A model generated the notes under the pieces. That model was not told the DNA's origin, did not search any database, and saw nothing but the letters and a program-made list of their open reading frames with translations. A stretch of 64,000 nucleotides of DNA from JARDZU01 sp963730285 (GTDB lineage Bacteria > Actinomycetota > Acidimicrobiia > Spongiisociales > ZC4RG35), in NCBI GenBank assembly GCA_963730285.1, contig CAVSQY010000008.1, positions 186,001 through 250,000 of the forward strand, given 5' to 3'. The position numbers and the translations under genes are program-made. Within the stretch, counting starts at the first letter, position 1. Each line of letters begins with the position of its first letter. Positions 24,050-32,766 of the stretch are shown here, in pieces.

Positions 24050-25035
24050 GCGCGGATCTCCTGTCTCATGAATTGGATGTAGGCGACGGCGAACAACACG
24101 ACCGTCACCGCGACGAGGCCCACCAGCTGGGGCCATACCAGCGAGAGGCTCTGATCGATGGACAGGGGCGTGGCCAGGGCACGATCGATCTGGTCGTACG
24201 TGACGAAGCCCAAGGTTCTCACCTCGGGAATCAACATGGCAGTTGAGGTGTCGTCATAGAGGACCACCGGGGACACCCTGGACACAGCCAACTCCGTTTG
24301 GGCATTGTTGAGCGTCGAAGCGGGATCGGCGGCATCTACCGGGGAGATGATCCCCGCCGCCAGCTGGGCGAGGAGGCCACCAAAGAGCGTGAGCAGCAGC
24401 CAGATGCCGATGGCAACGATGGCCGACGTGGCCGCACTTCGCAACAGGACCGAGGTGAGCGTGGCCAATGCCAGCCACACCCCGACGTACGCAATCGTCC
24501 CAATGAGCCACACCAGCAAGCGAGACACGTCACCAGCCGACGGCACGACACCCAAGGTCACGATCCCGACCCCTGCGACGATGGTGGCGATGACCACCAG
24601 GATGACGCTGATAACGGACAGCCCGGCCACGAACTTGCCGTTGATCACATCGTCCCTGTGTATGGGTTGGCTCACCAGCCTGGGCAACGTGCCCTGCGAC
24701 CGTTCGCCCGACACAGCATCGAAGCCATAGGCAATGCCCAGTATCGGCGTGAGGAATCCCAGGAACGTCATGAACGAAAACGGGACTGGATCGGCTTGGA
24801 CCGTGAACAGCTTCAGAAAGAGGCTCGCCCCGCTGTTCGATGCGTCCTGTGCGACGCCCCGGAGCGAGGTCGCAGCGGCGAATACCGTCCCCACTGCCAC
24901 CAGCCCGAGGATGAAGAGAAGGGCCACGAATCTCGCCGAGAGGAGATGATCCGTGAATTCCTTCCGGGCCACCACACCCCACCCGGGTCGCCGACGGACC
25001 CACCTCTGGTTCGACGCTGCTGTCTGGGCGGTCAT
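24046..25035 (-). CDS. ABC-2 type permease of the NEW3-linked exporter
   Basis: A 329-residue membrane protein with about six helices. It begins with a soluble leader, then ARKEFTDHLLSARFVALLFILG, a long outer loop, and LGIAYGFDAVSGERSQGTLPRLVSQPIHRDDVINGKF, the ABC-2/NosY-type block. Its ATG overlaps the stop of the ATPase gene (ATGA), so both are coupled. Together with the upstream NEW3 protein the complex may export or act on envelope polymers or a drug; substrate unknown. Confidence 0.88.
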   Translation of the reverse strand: MTAQTAASNQRWVRRRPGWGVVARKEFTDHLLSARFVALLFILGLVAVGTVFAAATSLRGVAQDASNSGASLFLKLFTVQADPVPFSFMTFLGFLTPILGIAYGFDAVSGERSQGTLPRLVSQPIHRDDVINGKFVAGLSVISVILVVIATIVAGVGIVTLGVVPSAGDVSRLLVWLIGTIAYVGVWLALATLTSVLLRSAATSAIVAIGIWLLLTLFGGLLAQLAAGIISPVDAADPASTLNNAQTELAVSRVSPVVLYDDTSTAMLIPEVRTLGFVTYDQIDRALATPLSIDQSLSLVWPQLVGLVAVTVVLFAVAYIQFMRQEIRA

Positions 25036-25991
25036 GTGCCCACCTCCTCCTTGTCCACGAAGTACTGGTGATAGATCGCGTCGAGGTTGGAGCCGAGGTC
25101 CCTGATCTGACGCACCGCGAGATTGGCCTCCACCAGCGCACGGACCACCCCTGAGATGTCATGCTCGGGCATCACGATCCGCCACCGGCCGTTCCCGGAC
25201 GGCTCTATCGAGGCGACTCGATTGGGACCGGTGAGGCCCCTCAGGGCATCACTCAGCTGCTCCTCGGTGGCGTCGACTCGAATCTCGTACGTTGCACCGC
25301 CGCCTTGCAGCGAAGATCCCAACTCGTCAGGTGTCCCTTGGGCCACGATCTTTCCGTTGACGAAGATCCCGACACGGTCGCACACGGCCTGCACCTGGTT
25401 GAGCATGTGACTGGAGAGAAGCACTGCCCTGTCCTCCTGATGACCGAGTCGTGAGATGAGCGCCAGGATCTCAACCACACCCTCGGGATCAATCGACGCG
25501 GTCGGCTCGTCGAGGATCACCACATCGGGGTCCTTGATCAAGGTGTCCGCCACGCCGAGACGCTGTCGCATGCCACGTGAATAGGTGCCCACCCGCTGGT
25601 CTCCGGGACCGACCAGGCCGACGATCTCGAGAAGCTCATCGATGCGGTTTTCGGCCGCAACCGGATCGAGCTCGCTCAATTTGGCGGTGTATCGGAGATT
25701 CTGACGCCCGGTGAGGTCTTCATAGAAGCCAACGGCATCAGGCAGATAGCCAACGCGCCGTTTGACCGTCAGAGCCTCGCGGGCCGGGTCCAACCCGCAG
25801 ACTCTCACCCTCCCCTTCGTCGGCGTTGTCAGCCCCAAGAGCGCGAGGATCGTGGTCGTCTTGCCGGCCCCGTTGGGACCGAGCAGCCCGAATATCTCAC
25901 CCCTGTGGACCTTGAGATCGATGCCTCCCACCGCGGCCTTGTCGCCGTATGTCTTGACCAGGCCCCTGACATCGATGAGCGTCTCAGCCAC
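25032..25991 (-). CDS. ABC transporter ATPase of the NEW3-linked exporter
   Basis: A 319-residue ATP-binding subunit: Walker A GPNGAGKTTT, signature YSRGMRQRLG, Walker B VVILDEPTAS, and switch His in LLSSHML. The extra C-terminal 90 residues are typical of NosF/CcmA-type exporters. It is separated from the NEW3 gene by 6 bases and overlaps the permease gene, so NEW3-ATPase-permease is one operon. Confidence 0.93.
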   Translation of the reverse strand: MAETLIDVRGLVKTYGDKAAVGGIDLKVHRGEIFGLLGPNGAGKTTTILALLGLTTPTKGRVRVCGLDPAREALTVKRRVGYLPDAVGFYEDLTGRQNLRYTAKLSELDPVAAENRIDELLEIVGLVGPGDQRVGTYSRGMRQRLGVADTLIKDPDVVILDEPTASIDPEGVVEILALISRLGHQEDRAVLLSSHMLNQVQAVCDRVGIFVNGKIVAQGTPDELGSSLQGGGATYEIRVDATEEQLSDALRGLTGPNRVASIEPSGNGRWRIVMPEHDISGVVRALVEANLAVRQIRDLGSNLDAIYHQYFVDKEEVGT

Positions 25992-25997
25992 GATCGG

Positions 25998-27152
25998 TCA
26001 CCGACGCCCGAACTGTCGGAAGACGAGCGAGAGGCCGGCAAGGGCGAGGACGATGACGCCGATCCCGACCACACCCCATACGGCCGAGGTCTTCACCGTC
26101 GCCCGCACATCCGTGCTGGACCTGGCCTCCGGTGTGCTTGCCAGGAAGGTCAGGACATAGTCACCGTTGATGGCGTTGTCCGCTGGTGTGACGCTTGCCG
26201 TGACCGGCACCGACTCACCGGGCTGAACCACATCGAGACCCGCTGGATCGAAGACGACCGTCCAGCCTCTCGGCGGAGTGACCGTGATGTTCACCGCCTC
26301 GAGGGGCGCAGTCCCGCTGTTCACCACGACCATGGGGAGGTCGGTTGGCTCACCAGCCCTCACATCCATGTTGAGCACCTGGCTCTCGGTGGTGAACTGA
26401 ATGTCGTAAGTCCCGGTTATCTCCACCGACAGCTCTGCTTCGACCGACTGACCCGAGCCCTCGGCCCTTGCAACGATGGTGTATGTGCCTGCGGCCTCGG
26501 TGTCCGGCGGGTCGACGTCGACGGTGAAGTGCCCGGTCCCGCCTGCGGCCACCTGGAGGCTGGAGGCCTTCGCCTCGCCAGAAGGCTTGACATCGGTCTG
26601 CCAGCCGGCGGGGGCGTCGGCGCTGAGGCCGAACTGGATGTCCTGGGGAGTCCCGTTGTCCAGATCGAGGTTGAAGCTGAAGGTGGAGTCAGACGCCCCT
26701 CTCAATGCAGGGAAGTCGGTCGACAGTGTGACTGCCCCGCCGGCTTCCTGTGCCACCGTGATGGAAAGATCGAGCGTGTCGGTCCCGGATGCATCCGTCG
26801 CTTTCAACGACATCGCGTAGCTTCCTTCCGCGGCGTCTTCGGGGACGTCGACGCTCAAGTCGACTTTGATGTCACCGGTGGAGCCGACTTGGACCTCGCT
26901 GACCACGAAGCCGCCGCCCCGGATCTGAGCGGTCCACCCATCGGGAAGCCCTGTCGCCTCGAGCCCGACCGTGTCGCCGGGAGGCCCCGCGACGTCGACG
27001 CTGAACACAGCGGAGTCGCCCGGCCTCACCGATACGCCCGTGTAGGGGGTGGTGATCGACATCGCGGTAGGTGTCGTCTCTTGTGCAAGTGCCGGCAACG
27101 CGAGACTCGCCACCATCAGGGCAGCGGCAGCCGACAACCGTATTAAGCGCAT
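25998..27152 (-). CDS. Secreted NEW3-domain membrane-anchored protein
   Basis: A 384-residue precursor with signal peptide (residues about 1-24, ending ALAQ), three or four Ig-like beta domains rich in VxPGDSAxFxVDV patterns, a NEW3-type unit (ITVTPPRGWTVVFDPAGLDVVQPGESVPV) and a C-terminal membrane helix followed by RQFGRR. Such proteins head operons with ABC-2 exporters and are thought to act at the outer face. ATG 27152 follows GGAGAAGGAATC, a good ribosome site; the frame is open to 27203. Confidence 0.86.
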   Translation of the reverse strand: MRLIRLSAAAALMVASLALPALAQETTPTAMSITTPYTGVSVRPGDSAVFSVDVAGPPGDTVGLEATGLPDGWTAQIRGGGFVVSEVQVGSTGDIKVDLSVDVPEDAAEGSYAMSLKATDASGTDTLDLSITVAQEAGGAVTLSTDFPALRGASDSTFSFNLDLDNGTPQDIQFGLSADAPAGWQTDVKPSGEAKASSLQVAAGGTGHFTVDVDPPDTEAAGTYTIVARAEGSGQSVEAELSVEITGTYDIQFTTESQVLNMDVRAGEPTDLPMVVVNSGTAPLEAVNITVTPPRGWTVVFDPAGLDVVQPGESVPVTASVTPADNAINGDYVLTFLASTPEARSSTDVRATVKTSAVWGVVGIGVIVLALAGLSLVFRQFGRR

Positions 27153-27503
27153 GATTCCTTCTCCAAAGTCGCTGTTAGATCTTGAAAACGAGCCCGTTTG
27201 CAACTCATCGGCCCCGTTGACGCCCTGGGGAGCGTCATGATTCCCGGGTGTGACCTCTAGGGGCCTGGGGCAGACCTCGGTGGACCATGCGGGGAGGGAT
27301 CACCCTCAGTGTCCAGTTGAATCGAATTCATCACTTGCCAGCAAGCAGATCGCATCTGCCCACCTCTTTGGTCACATTGGCTTCAGTCGATGAGGACTCA
27401 GGGTCCTCACTCAGTGGAGTGAACCGGCGAATCGTTCGAAACCTGTAAGGGACAGCGACCGGAGATTGTTAACAAATGTAAGCCAACGGCCATGGACACA
27501 GCA
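27153..27503. other. Intergenic region between the NEW3 operon and deoD
   Basis: About 350 bases without a credible gene. It must hold the promoter of the leftward NEW3 operon. Two overlapping dyads sit in it: TGAGGAC-TCAGG-GTCCTCA (27391-27409) and TCACTC-AGTG-GAGTGA (27407-27422). They lie downstream of the deoD stop, without a clear T tract. No RNA gene is recognised. Confidence 0.5.
27391..27422. repeat. Two overlapping inverted repeats
   Basis: A 7-bp dyad with 5-base loop (27391-27409) and a 6-bp dyad with 4-base loop (27407-27422) share three bases, so only one can form at a time in RNA. They could be a terminator for deoD or protein sites for the NEW3 promoter. Confidence 0.45.
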
Positions 27504-28220
27504 CTAGCTCTCGTCGATCCTGACGGTCTCCAGTGCGATCTCGACCATCTCGTTGAAGGTCTGCTCCCGCTCTTCCGAGCTCGTTGATGCCCCGGTCCTG
27601 ACATGGTCGGAGACCGTGGCAATGGTCAGGGCGCGCCCTCCCTTCTCCGCGGCGACGCCGTAGAGCCCCGCCGCCTCCATCTCCACGGCCAGCACACCCA
27701 TCGCCTCCATCCGGTCGAAAGCTTCCGGGTCGGGGTTGTAGAAGAGATCGGCCGAGTGAACATTGCCGACTTTCACCGAAATGCCCTTGGCTGCCGCTGC
27801 CGCTGCCGCTGCCCTCAGCAGATCGAAATCGGCGGTGGCGGCGAAGTCGTAACCCCCGTACCGCACTCGATTGACCCCGGAGTCGGTGCACGCACCGATG
27901 GCGAGGATGACGTCACGCACCTCGACAGTGGGGAGGATCCCGCCACACGATCCGACACGTATGAGACGTTGCACGCCGAACTCCGAGATCAACTCGGTCG
28001 CATAGATCGAAGCCGAAGGGATGCCCATCCCAGTGCCCATCACCGACACGGCGCTTCCTTGATAGCTACCCGTGTAGCCCAACATGTTGCGGACCGAGTT
28101 GACCCGCCTGACGTCATCGAGGAAGTTCTCGGCTATGTGCTTGGCCCGGAGGGGGTCGCCCGGCAGCAACACCGAAGGGGCGAAATCTCCCCGCTCGGCG
28201 GATATGTGTGGTGTGGGCAT
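27504..28220 (-). CDS. deoD: Purine-nucleoside phosphorylase, DeoD type
   Basis: A 238-residue nucleoside phosphorylase of the hexameric (trimer-of-dimers) class. PTPHISAERGDFAPSVLLPGDPLRAKHIAENFL carries the phosphate-binding Gly/Arg, GMGIPSASIYATELI and RVGSCGGI follow, and VEMEAAGLYGVAAEKGGRAL and TVSDHV close the active site with the catalytic Asp. It cleaves purine (deoxy)nucleosides with phosphate for salvage. Transcribed in the same direction as, and 33 bases behind, the PabB-PabC fusion gene. Confidence 0.95.
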   Translation of the reverse strand: MPTPHISAERGDFAPSVLLPGDPLRAKHIAENFLDDVRRVNSVRNMLGYTGSYQGSAVSVMGTGMGIPSASIYATELISEFGVQRLIRVGSCGGILPTVEVRDVILAIGACTDSGVNRVRYGGYDFAATADFDLLRAAAAAAAAKGISVKVGNVHSADLFYNPDPEAFDRMEAMGVLAVEMEAAGLYGVAAEKGGRALTIATVSDHVRTGASTSSEEREQTFNEMVEIALETVRIDES

Positions 28221-28253
28221 GAAGTGGCTCCAGTCGACTTGGACCGGCCCAAC

Positions 28254-29966
28254 CTATCTGATCAGGACGGCTTTCCTCCAACCGCGAACGGCGTTCGTGA
28301 CCGCCAACTCGTCTGCCGCCAGGAGATCCTCGACGGTCAGAGTTTCTTCGACGATGTCCATGGTCTCCAACGCTAAGAGACGCGCGACACCGGGAAGACA
28401 CCCCGAGCCGATTGGAGGGGTGATCCATCTGCCCTCGACGTGTGCCATGAGGTTGGACCTGTTGGTCTCCGTCAGCTCGCCGTCGTAATTGGCCATCAAC
28501 AGCTCGGTCTGATCGTCGCTGACCGGGTACCGGGACCGGTCGGCCAACTTGTGGTACCAGTACGGGTCCGTCGCATCGACCCTGACAGGAGAGACCATCA
28601 GCGACACTGGCTCGTCCCAGGTCGGAAGTGGCTCCGAGGTGACCTCGATCGCACCGTCGGGGCGGAGGAGGACACGCACCTTCAGCTCGGCGGGGCCTTC
28701 GATGGCCGAAAAGGCGTCGCCGAGCGCGGAAAGATCCAATTCGATCCCCCAATACCGGGCCGACCCGGCCAACCGCGCTATGTGCCGATCGAGGAGGGGA
28801 ATCCCCAGGTCAGGCGTGTACCGCATGGTCTCGATCAGCGACGGGGCGGGAAGATGCTGAGTCACGACCAGCGCCTTCCACAGGCATTCCTCATATTCCG
28901 AATCCGCCACTGAGTCGAAGGTGATGCCACCTCCGACGTGGTAGGTGAAGCGATGTCCTGATACGAGCCCGGTCCGTATCGCCACCGAGAACTCGAAGCG
29001 TTCCGCACCCGGCTCCACATACCCCACGGCGCCGCAGTAGACGTCCCGTGGCACATCCTCGAGGCGGGCAATCAGCTCCATGGTCGACTCTTTTGGCGCA
29101 CCTGTGACGGAGCCTGATGGGAAGACGGCTCGGAAGAGCTCGGTGAGGCCGACGCCGCCACCGACTTGTGCCTCCACCGTCGACGTGAGCTGCCATACCG
29201 TGGGATGGAGCTCGGCGCTGAACAACTCCGGCACGGTCACCGATCCAGTGACGGCGACCTTTCCCAAGTCGTTTCGGAGCATATCGACGATCATCACGTT
29301 GCCCGCCCGTTCCTTCTCGGATGCAATCAACTGCTGCCTCATCAATTGGTCCTCGGCCGTCCAGCGACCGCGCCTGCCGGTCCCCTTCATTGGCTTCGTG
29401 GTAACGGTGGTCCCGGTCCTCTGAAGGAACAGCTCGGGCGAGACAGAGAGGATCTGGGCACCGCCTAGGTCGATGAGGGCCGCGTGACTGTCGGGCTGGG
29501 TGCGGGTTAGCGCGCCAAGAAGGGCCTCGGGCTCCCCCTCGAAGTCGCACGTCATGGAAAAAGTGAGGTTCACCTGATATGTCTGGCCGGCGGCAATCTC
29601 ATCGCGGATGATGTCCACCTTCGAGGCATGCTCTTCGCGGGTCATGCCCGCCCGCCAACGGCCCAACGTGAAGCCATCGGATCGCGTCGACTCAGCCGGG
29701 GCCGGCCCATCGAACACGCCGAACCAAACCAACGCCACACGCTCTCTTCCCCCACCCGGGACCTTCAATCGGGGGTCGAGACCCGGAGCGGCCTGATAGG
29801 AGACGTAGCCGGCCACCCAAGCGCCCGACGCTGCTGCCGCCTCCACCGCCCTCAGCGCGGGGATGACCTCGGCTGGGCTGTGAGCGCGGATCTCCCACGA
29901 CGGATTCGTGAATCGGCTCGGGCCGATTCTCCAACGATCACCAGACAAGACGACAGAGCGAGTCAC
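28254..29966 (-). CDS. pabBC: Fused aminodeoxychorismate synthase component I and aminodeoxychorismate lyase (PabB-PabC)
   Basis: A 570-residue bifunctional folate enzyme. The first two thirds are a chorismate-binding PabB domain: YQVNLTFSM, KPMKGTGRRGR, ERAGNVMIVDMLRNDLG, SGSVTGAPK and GGGITFDS. The last third is a class IV aminotransferase-fold PabC domain, with LIETMRYTPDLGIPLLDRHIARL and the PLP Lys in YWYHKLADRSRY. Together with a separate PabA it makes p-aminobenzoate from chorismate. Start GTG 29966 follows TAACGT by 7 bases (leaderless); a longer frame to 30011 would overlap the divergent thioesterase gene. Confidence 0.93.
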   Translation of the reverse strand: MTRSVVLSGDRWRIGPSRFTNPSWEIRAHSPAEVIPALRAVEAAAASGAWVAGYVSYQAAPGLDPRLKVPGGGRERVALVWFGVFDGPAPAESTRSDGFTLGRWRAGMTREEHASKVDIIRDEIAAGQTYQVNLTFSMTCDFEGEPEALLGALTRTQPDSHAALIDLGGAQILSVSPELFLQRTGTTVTTKPMKGTGRRGRWTAEDQLMRQQLIASEKERAGNVMIVDMLRNDLGKVAVTGSVTVPELFSAELHPTVWQLTSTVEAQVGGGVGLTELFRAVFPSGSVTGAPKESTMELIARLEDVPRDVYCGAVGYVEPGAERFEFSVAIRTGLVSGHRFTYHVGGGITFDSVADSEYEECLWKALVVTQHLPAPSLIETMRYTPDLGIPLLDRHIARLAGSARYWGIELDLSALGDAFSAIEGPAELKVRVLLRPDGAIEVTSEPLPTWDEPVSLMVSPVRVDATDPYWYHKLADRSRYPVSDDQTELLMANYDGELTETNRSNLMAHVEGRWITPPIGSGCLPGVARLLALETMDIVEETLTVEDLLAADELAVTNAVRGWRKAVLIR

Positions 29967-29973
29967 GCCCGGG

Positions 29974-29979
29974 ACGTTA
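29974..29979 (-). promoter_or_regulatory. Candidate -10 for the leaderless pabBC mRNA
   Basis: TAACGT on the minus strand, 7 bases before GTG 29966, without a ribosome site. A divergent TAGGGT at 29984-29989 precedes the thioesterase start at 29999. Confidence 0.45.
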
Positions 29980-29998
29980 CCGGTAGGGTCCCCCGACC

Positions 29999-30457
29999 AT
30001 GCCACAGACACCTGAGTTCCCCGAGGACCTGGCCGAGCTGTCCGTCTTCCTGGAGAGGCTCGGTGAGTCGAGACTCCCCGGGCTCCTCGGCATCGAGGTC
30101 ATCGTGTTGAGACACGGCTCCACACAGATGCGCATGGTGGTGACAGAGAAGCACCTCGCCTCAAATGGATATCTGCATGCGGCTTCGGTAGTGGCCCTGG
30201 CCGACACCGCTGCAGGTTACGGGTGCGTGGCGTCGCTGCCTCCCAAAGCGATCGGGTTCACCACCATCGAGCAGAAGACCAATCATCTCGGAACATTGCT
30301 GGAGGGAGCCCTGATCGCCGATGCGACATTGACCCATGACGGCCGGAGCACCCAAGTATGGGATGTGATCGTCACCGCTGAGGCAACCGGCAAGACCATT
30401 GCCCTGTACCGCTGCACCCAGATGATCCTCTACCCGAAAGCAGCCACCGGTTCCTAA
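29999..30457 (+). CDS. Hotdog-fold thioesterase (PaaI/YdiI-like)
   Basis: A 152-residue hotdog-fold protein: LPGLLGIEVIVLRHGSTQMRMVV, then HLASNGYLHAASVVALADTAAGYGC and FTTIEQKTNHLGTLLEGALIADATL. The order matches PaaI/MenI-type acyl-CoA thioesterases; the usual HGG-A motif reads LHAAS, so the exact catalytic set differs. Start ATG 29999 faces the pabBC gene across a 32-base divergent promoter. The nitroreductase-like gene follows by 9 bases. Confidence 0.82.
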   Translation: MPQTPEFPEDLAELSVFLERLGESRLPGLLGIEVIVLRHGSTQMRMVVTEKHLASNGYLHAASVVALADTAAGYGCVASLPPKAIGFTTIEQKTNHLGTLLEGALIADATLTHDGRSTQVWDVIVTAEATGKTIALYRCTQMILYPKAATGS

Positions 30458-30460
30458 CCT
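30455..30460 (+). promoter_or_regulatory. Candidate -10 for a leaderless nitroreductase mRNA
   Basis: TAACCT overlaps the thioesterase stop codon and lies 6 bases before ATG 30467. Confidence 0.4.
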
Positions 30461-30466
30461 GCGAGC

Positions 30467-30958
30467 ATGCCCGACTGTTACGACTTCGTCCTCGGCCTTC
30501 GCGCCATCCGCCAGTATCGAGATCGCAGCCTCTCCGACCAGGACCTCGATGCAATTCTCGAAGCAGGTCGCTGGACAGGGAGCTCCAAGAACCGCCAGGA
30601 CTGGGCTTTCGTCATCGTCACGGGTGATCGATTAGCCGGTCTGGCCGAGCACGGTGACTTCACCACACCTGTGCGCGACTCGGCGGCCACGGTCGTGCTC
30701 GTGCAGGAAGAAGGCGGGAACATGTTCGACATCGGCCGGGCGGCTCAGAACATGATGCTGGCTGCCAAAGCCATCGGAGTCGCCTCGTGCCCGATAACGC
30801 TCCACCGCTCTGCCGACGCCCGCGAGTTCCTCGGCGCCCCAGCTGGGGCAGTGGTCCGATACGCGGTGGCCCTCGGATACCCCACCGAAGATGCTCAGCC
30901 AGCTCGATTCGGGGGTCGGAAAGAGGCCGATTCACTGGTCAGGCGCGATCGCTACTAG
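30467..30958 (+). CDS. Nitroreductase-family FMN protein
   Basis: A 163-residue protein of the nitroreductase fold: RAIRQYRDRSLSDQDLDAILEAGRWTGSSKNRQDWAF at the N terminus, IGRAAQNMMLAAKAIGVASCPI in the middle, and VALGYPTEDAQPARFGGRKEADSLV at the end. It should bind FMN and reduce a small molecule with NAD(P)H; natural substrate unknown. It is shorter than classical nitroreductases but has all conserved blocks. Confidence 0.87.
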   Translation: MPDCYDFVLGLRAIRQYRDRSLSDQDLDAILEAGRWTGSSKNRQDWAFVIVTGDRLAGLAEHGDFTTPVRDSAATVVLVQEEGGNMFDIGRAAQNMMLAAKAIGVASCPITLHRSADAREFLGAPAGAVVRYAVALGYPTEDAQPARFGGRKEADSLVRRDRY

Positions 30959-31048
30959 TTCGGCCGGCGCGGTGACCGGTGTCATCGCGTCTCATGTCGA
31001 TAAACCCCGGACAGCGTGTCACAAAGCGCCGCTACCGTCGAGGCTCGC

Positions 31049-31975
31049 ATGAATGAAGGTCTAGTCCAGGCGCGAGGCCTGACCAAGAAATTCGGTGACT
31101 TCACCGCAGTCGACGCCATCGACTTCGACATCGCCAAGGGTGAGGCCTTTGGCTTTCTCGGCCCCAACGGAGCGGGCAAGACCTCCACGATGAAGATGAT
31201 CACGACGGTGAGCCCGATCACCGAGGGAAACCTGTCCGTCTTCGGGCTCGACCCCACGACCCAGGGGCGTGCCATCCGACAGAAGTTGGGAGTCATCCCC
31301 CAGGAGGACAATCTCGACCTCGAGCTGACGGTGGCGGAGAACCTCTATGTCTACGGGCGTTACCACGACATGGATCGTGAGACCATTCGACGACGCATCG
31401 ATGAGCTGCTCGACTTCGCACAGCTCTCGGATCGCCACGACGCCAAAGTCGACTCGCTCTCCGGGGGCATGAAGAGACGGCTGACAATCGCCCGCGCCCT
31501 GATCAACGATCCGGATCTCGTGATCCTGGACGAGCCCACCACCGGTCTCGACCCCCAGGCCCGACATGTGCTCTGGGACCGCCTCTATCGGCTCAAACAG
31601 CAAGGAGCGACGCTGATCATCACCACCCACTACATGGACGAGGCCGAACAGCTTTGCGACCGGCTGGTCGTCATGGACGGGGGCAAGATCGTGGCCGAAG
31701 GCTCACCCCGGAAGCTGATCGAAGATCACGCCCCGCGCGAGGTGGTGGAAATTCGCTTCGCCGACGGGGAGATCGACCAAGCGGGCCCCAGACTGGAAGG
31801 TGTCGCCAACCGCACCGAGATTCTGGCGGACCGGATCATCCTCTACACCGACGACGCCGACGCCACCCAGGAGAAGATGACCGAGCGGGGCATCCATCCT
31901 GAGCAGGTGCTCGTGCGGAGGTCGACATTGGAAGACGTCTTCCTCCGCCTCACCGGAAGAAGGTTGATCGACTGA
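31049..31975 (+). CDS. ABC transporter ATPase (DrrA/CcmA-like)
   Basis: A 308-residue ATP-binding subunit: Walker A GPNGAGKTST, Q-loop IPQEDNLD, signature LSGGMKRRL, Walker B LVILDEPTTGLDP, switch His in ITTHYMDEAE, and a C-terminal domain as in daunorubicin-type exporters. ATG 31049 has GAGG 5 nt upstream; a GTG at 31016 would add 11 residues. The stop overlaps the permease start (TGATG). It forms an exporter with the two permeases that follow. Confidence 0.93.
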   Translation: MNEGLVQARGLTKKFGDFTAVDAIDFDIAKGEAFGFLGPNGAGKTSTMKMITTVSPITEGNLSVFGLDPTTQGRAIRQKLGVIPQEDNLDLELTVAENLYVYGRYHDMDRETIRRRIDELLDFAQLSDRHDAKVDSLSGGMKRRLTIARALINDPDLVILDEPTTGLDPQARHVLWDRLYRLKQQGATLIITTHYMDEAEQLCDRLVVMDGGKIVAEGSPRKLIEDHAPREVVEIRFADGEIDQAGPRLEGVANRTEILADRIILYTDDADATQEKMTERGIHPEQVLVRRSTLEDVFLRLTGRRLID

Positions 31976-32766
31976 TGACCGCCCTGGCCCGGCCCCTTCG
32001 GATCGTGGAGTCCGAGATCATCGCCTATCGCCGGACCTGGCGAGGCACGGTCATCTCCAGTTTCGTCAACCCGATCCTCTTCCTGACAGCAATGGGCCTG
32101 AGTCTGGGCACGTTGGTGGATTCGAGCGGAAGCGGGGCGCTCGCCGTCCCCTACCTTGCCTTCGTGGCCACTGGTCTGATGGCAGCAACTGCCATGCAGA
32201 GTGGAGCCGGTGATGGCGCCTTCCCGGTGATGGCCGGCATCAAATGGCGCAAGGACTACCACGGGGCGATCACCACTCCGATCGAGCCGGCAGACATCGT
32301 GATCGGACGCTCGATCTGGGGTGCGATCAGACTCACCTTCATGCTGGTGGTCTTTGCGGTGATTGCCGTTCTCTTCGGCGCCATGGATTTGGGACCGGCA
32401 TTGTTGGCCGTCCCGCCTGGTGTGCTCACCGGCCTCGCCTTCCAAGCCGCCGTCACCGCCTTCACCGTGACTAGAGAAGACGAGACCAGTCTCTCCACCA
32501 TGTTCCGATTCGGGATCATCCCCCTCTTCCTGTTCTCGGGAACCTTTTTCCCGATCAGCCAGCTACCCAACTTCCTGCAGGGGGTTGCTTACGTCACACC
32601 GCTCTTTCATGGTGTCGAGCTGGTCCGCAAGATCGCCTTGCCCAATGTGGATGAGTCGGTCGTCACCTCCATTCCGATTTGGGTGCACCTGCTCTATCTC
32701 GGGGCCATGTGGGCCTTGGGGCTCTTCCTGTCCGCCCGATGGCTCAGTACGAGGCTCAAGCCATGA
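31975..32766 (+). CDS. ABC-2 type permease, first subunit
   Basis: A 263-residue membrane protein with six helices. ARPLRIVESEIIAYRRTWRGTVISSF, then FLTAMGLSLG, YHGAITTPIEPADIVIGRSIWG and PLFLFSGTFFPISQLP are ABC-2/NodJ-type blocks. Start overlaps the ATPase stop by one base; stop overlaps the second permease by ATGA. The two permeases are related to each other and should form the channel as a heterodimer. Confidence 0.9.
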   Translation: MTALARPLRIVESEIIAYRRTWRGTVISSFVNPILFLTAMGLSLGTLVDSSGSGALAVPYLAFVATGLMAATAMQSGAGDGAFPVMAGIKWRKDYHGAITTPIEPADIVIGRSIWGAIRLTFMLVVFAVIAVLFGAMDLGPALLAVPPGVLTGLAFQAAVTAFTVTREDETSLSTMFRFGIIPLFLFSGTFFPISQLPNFLQGVAYVTPLFHGVELVRKIALPNVDESVVTSIPIWVHLLYLGAMWALGLFLSARWLSTRLKP

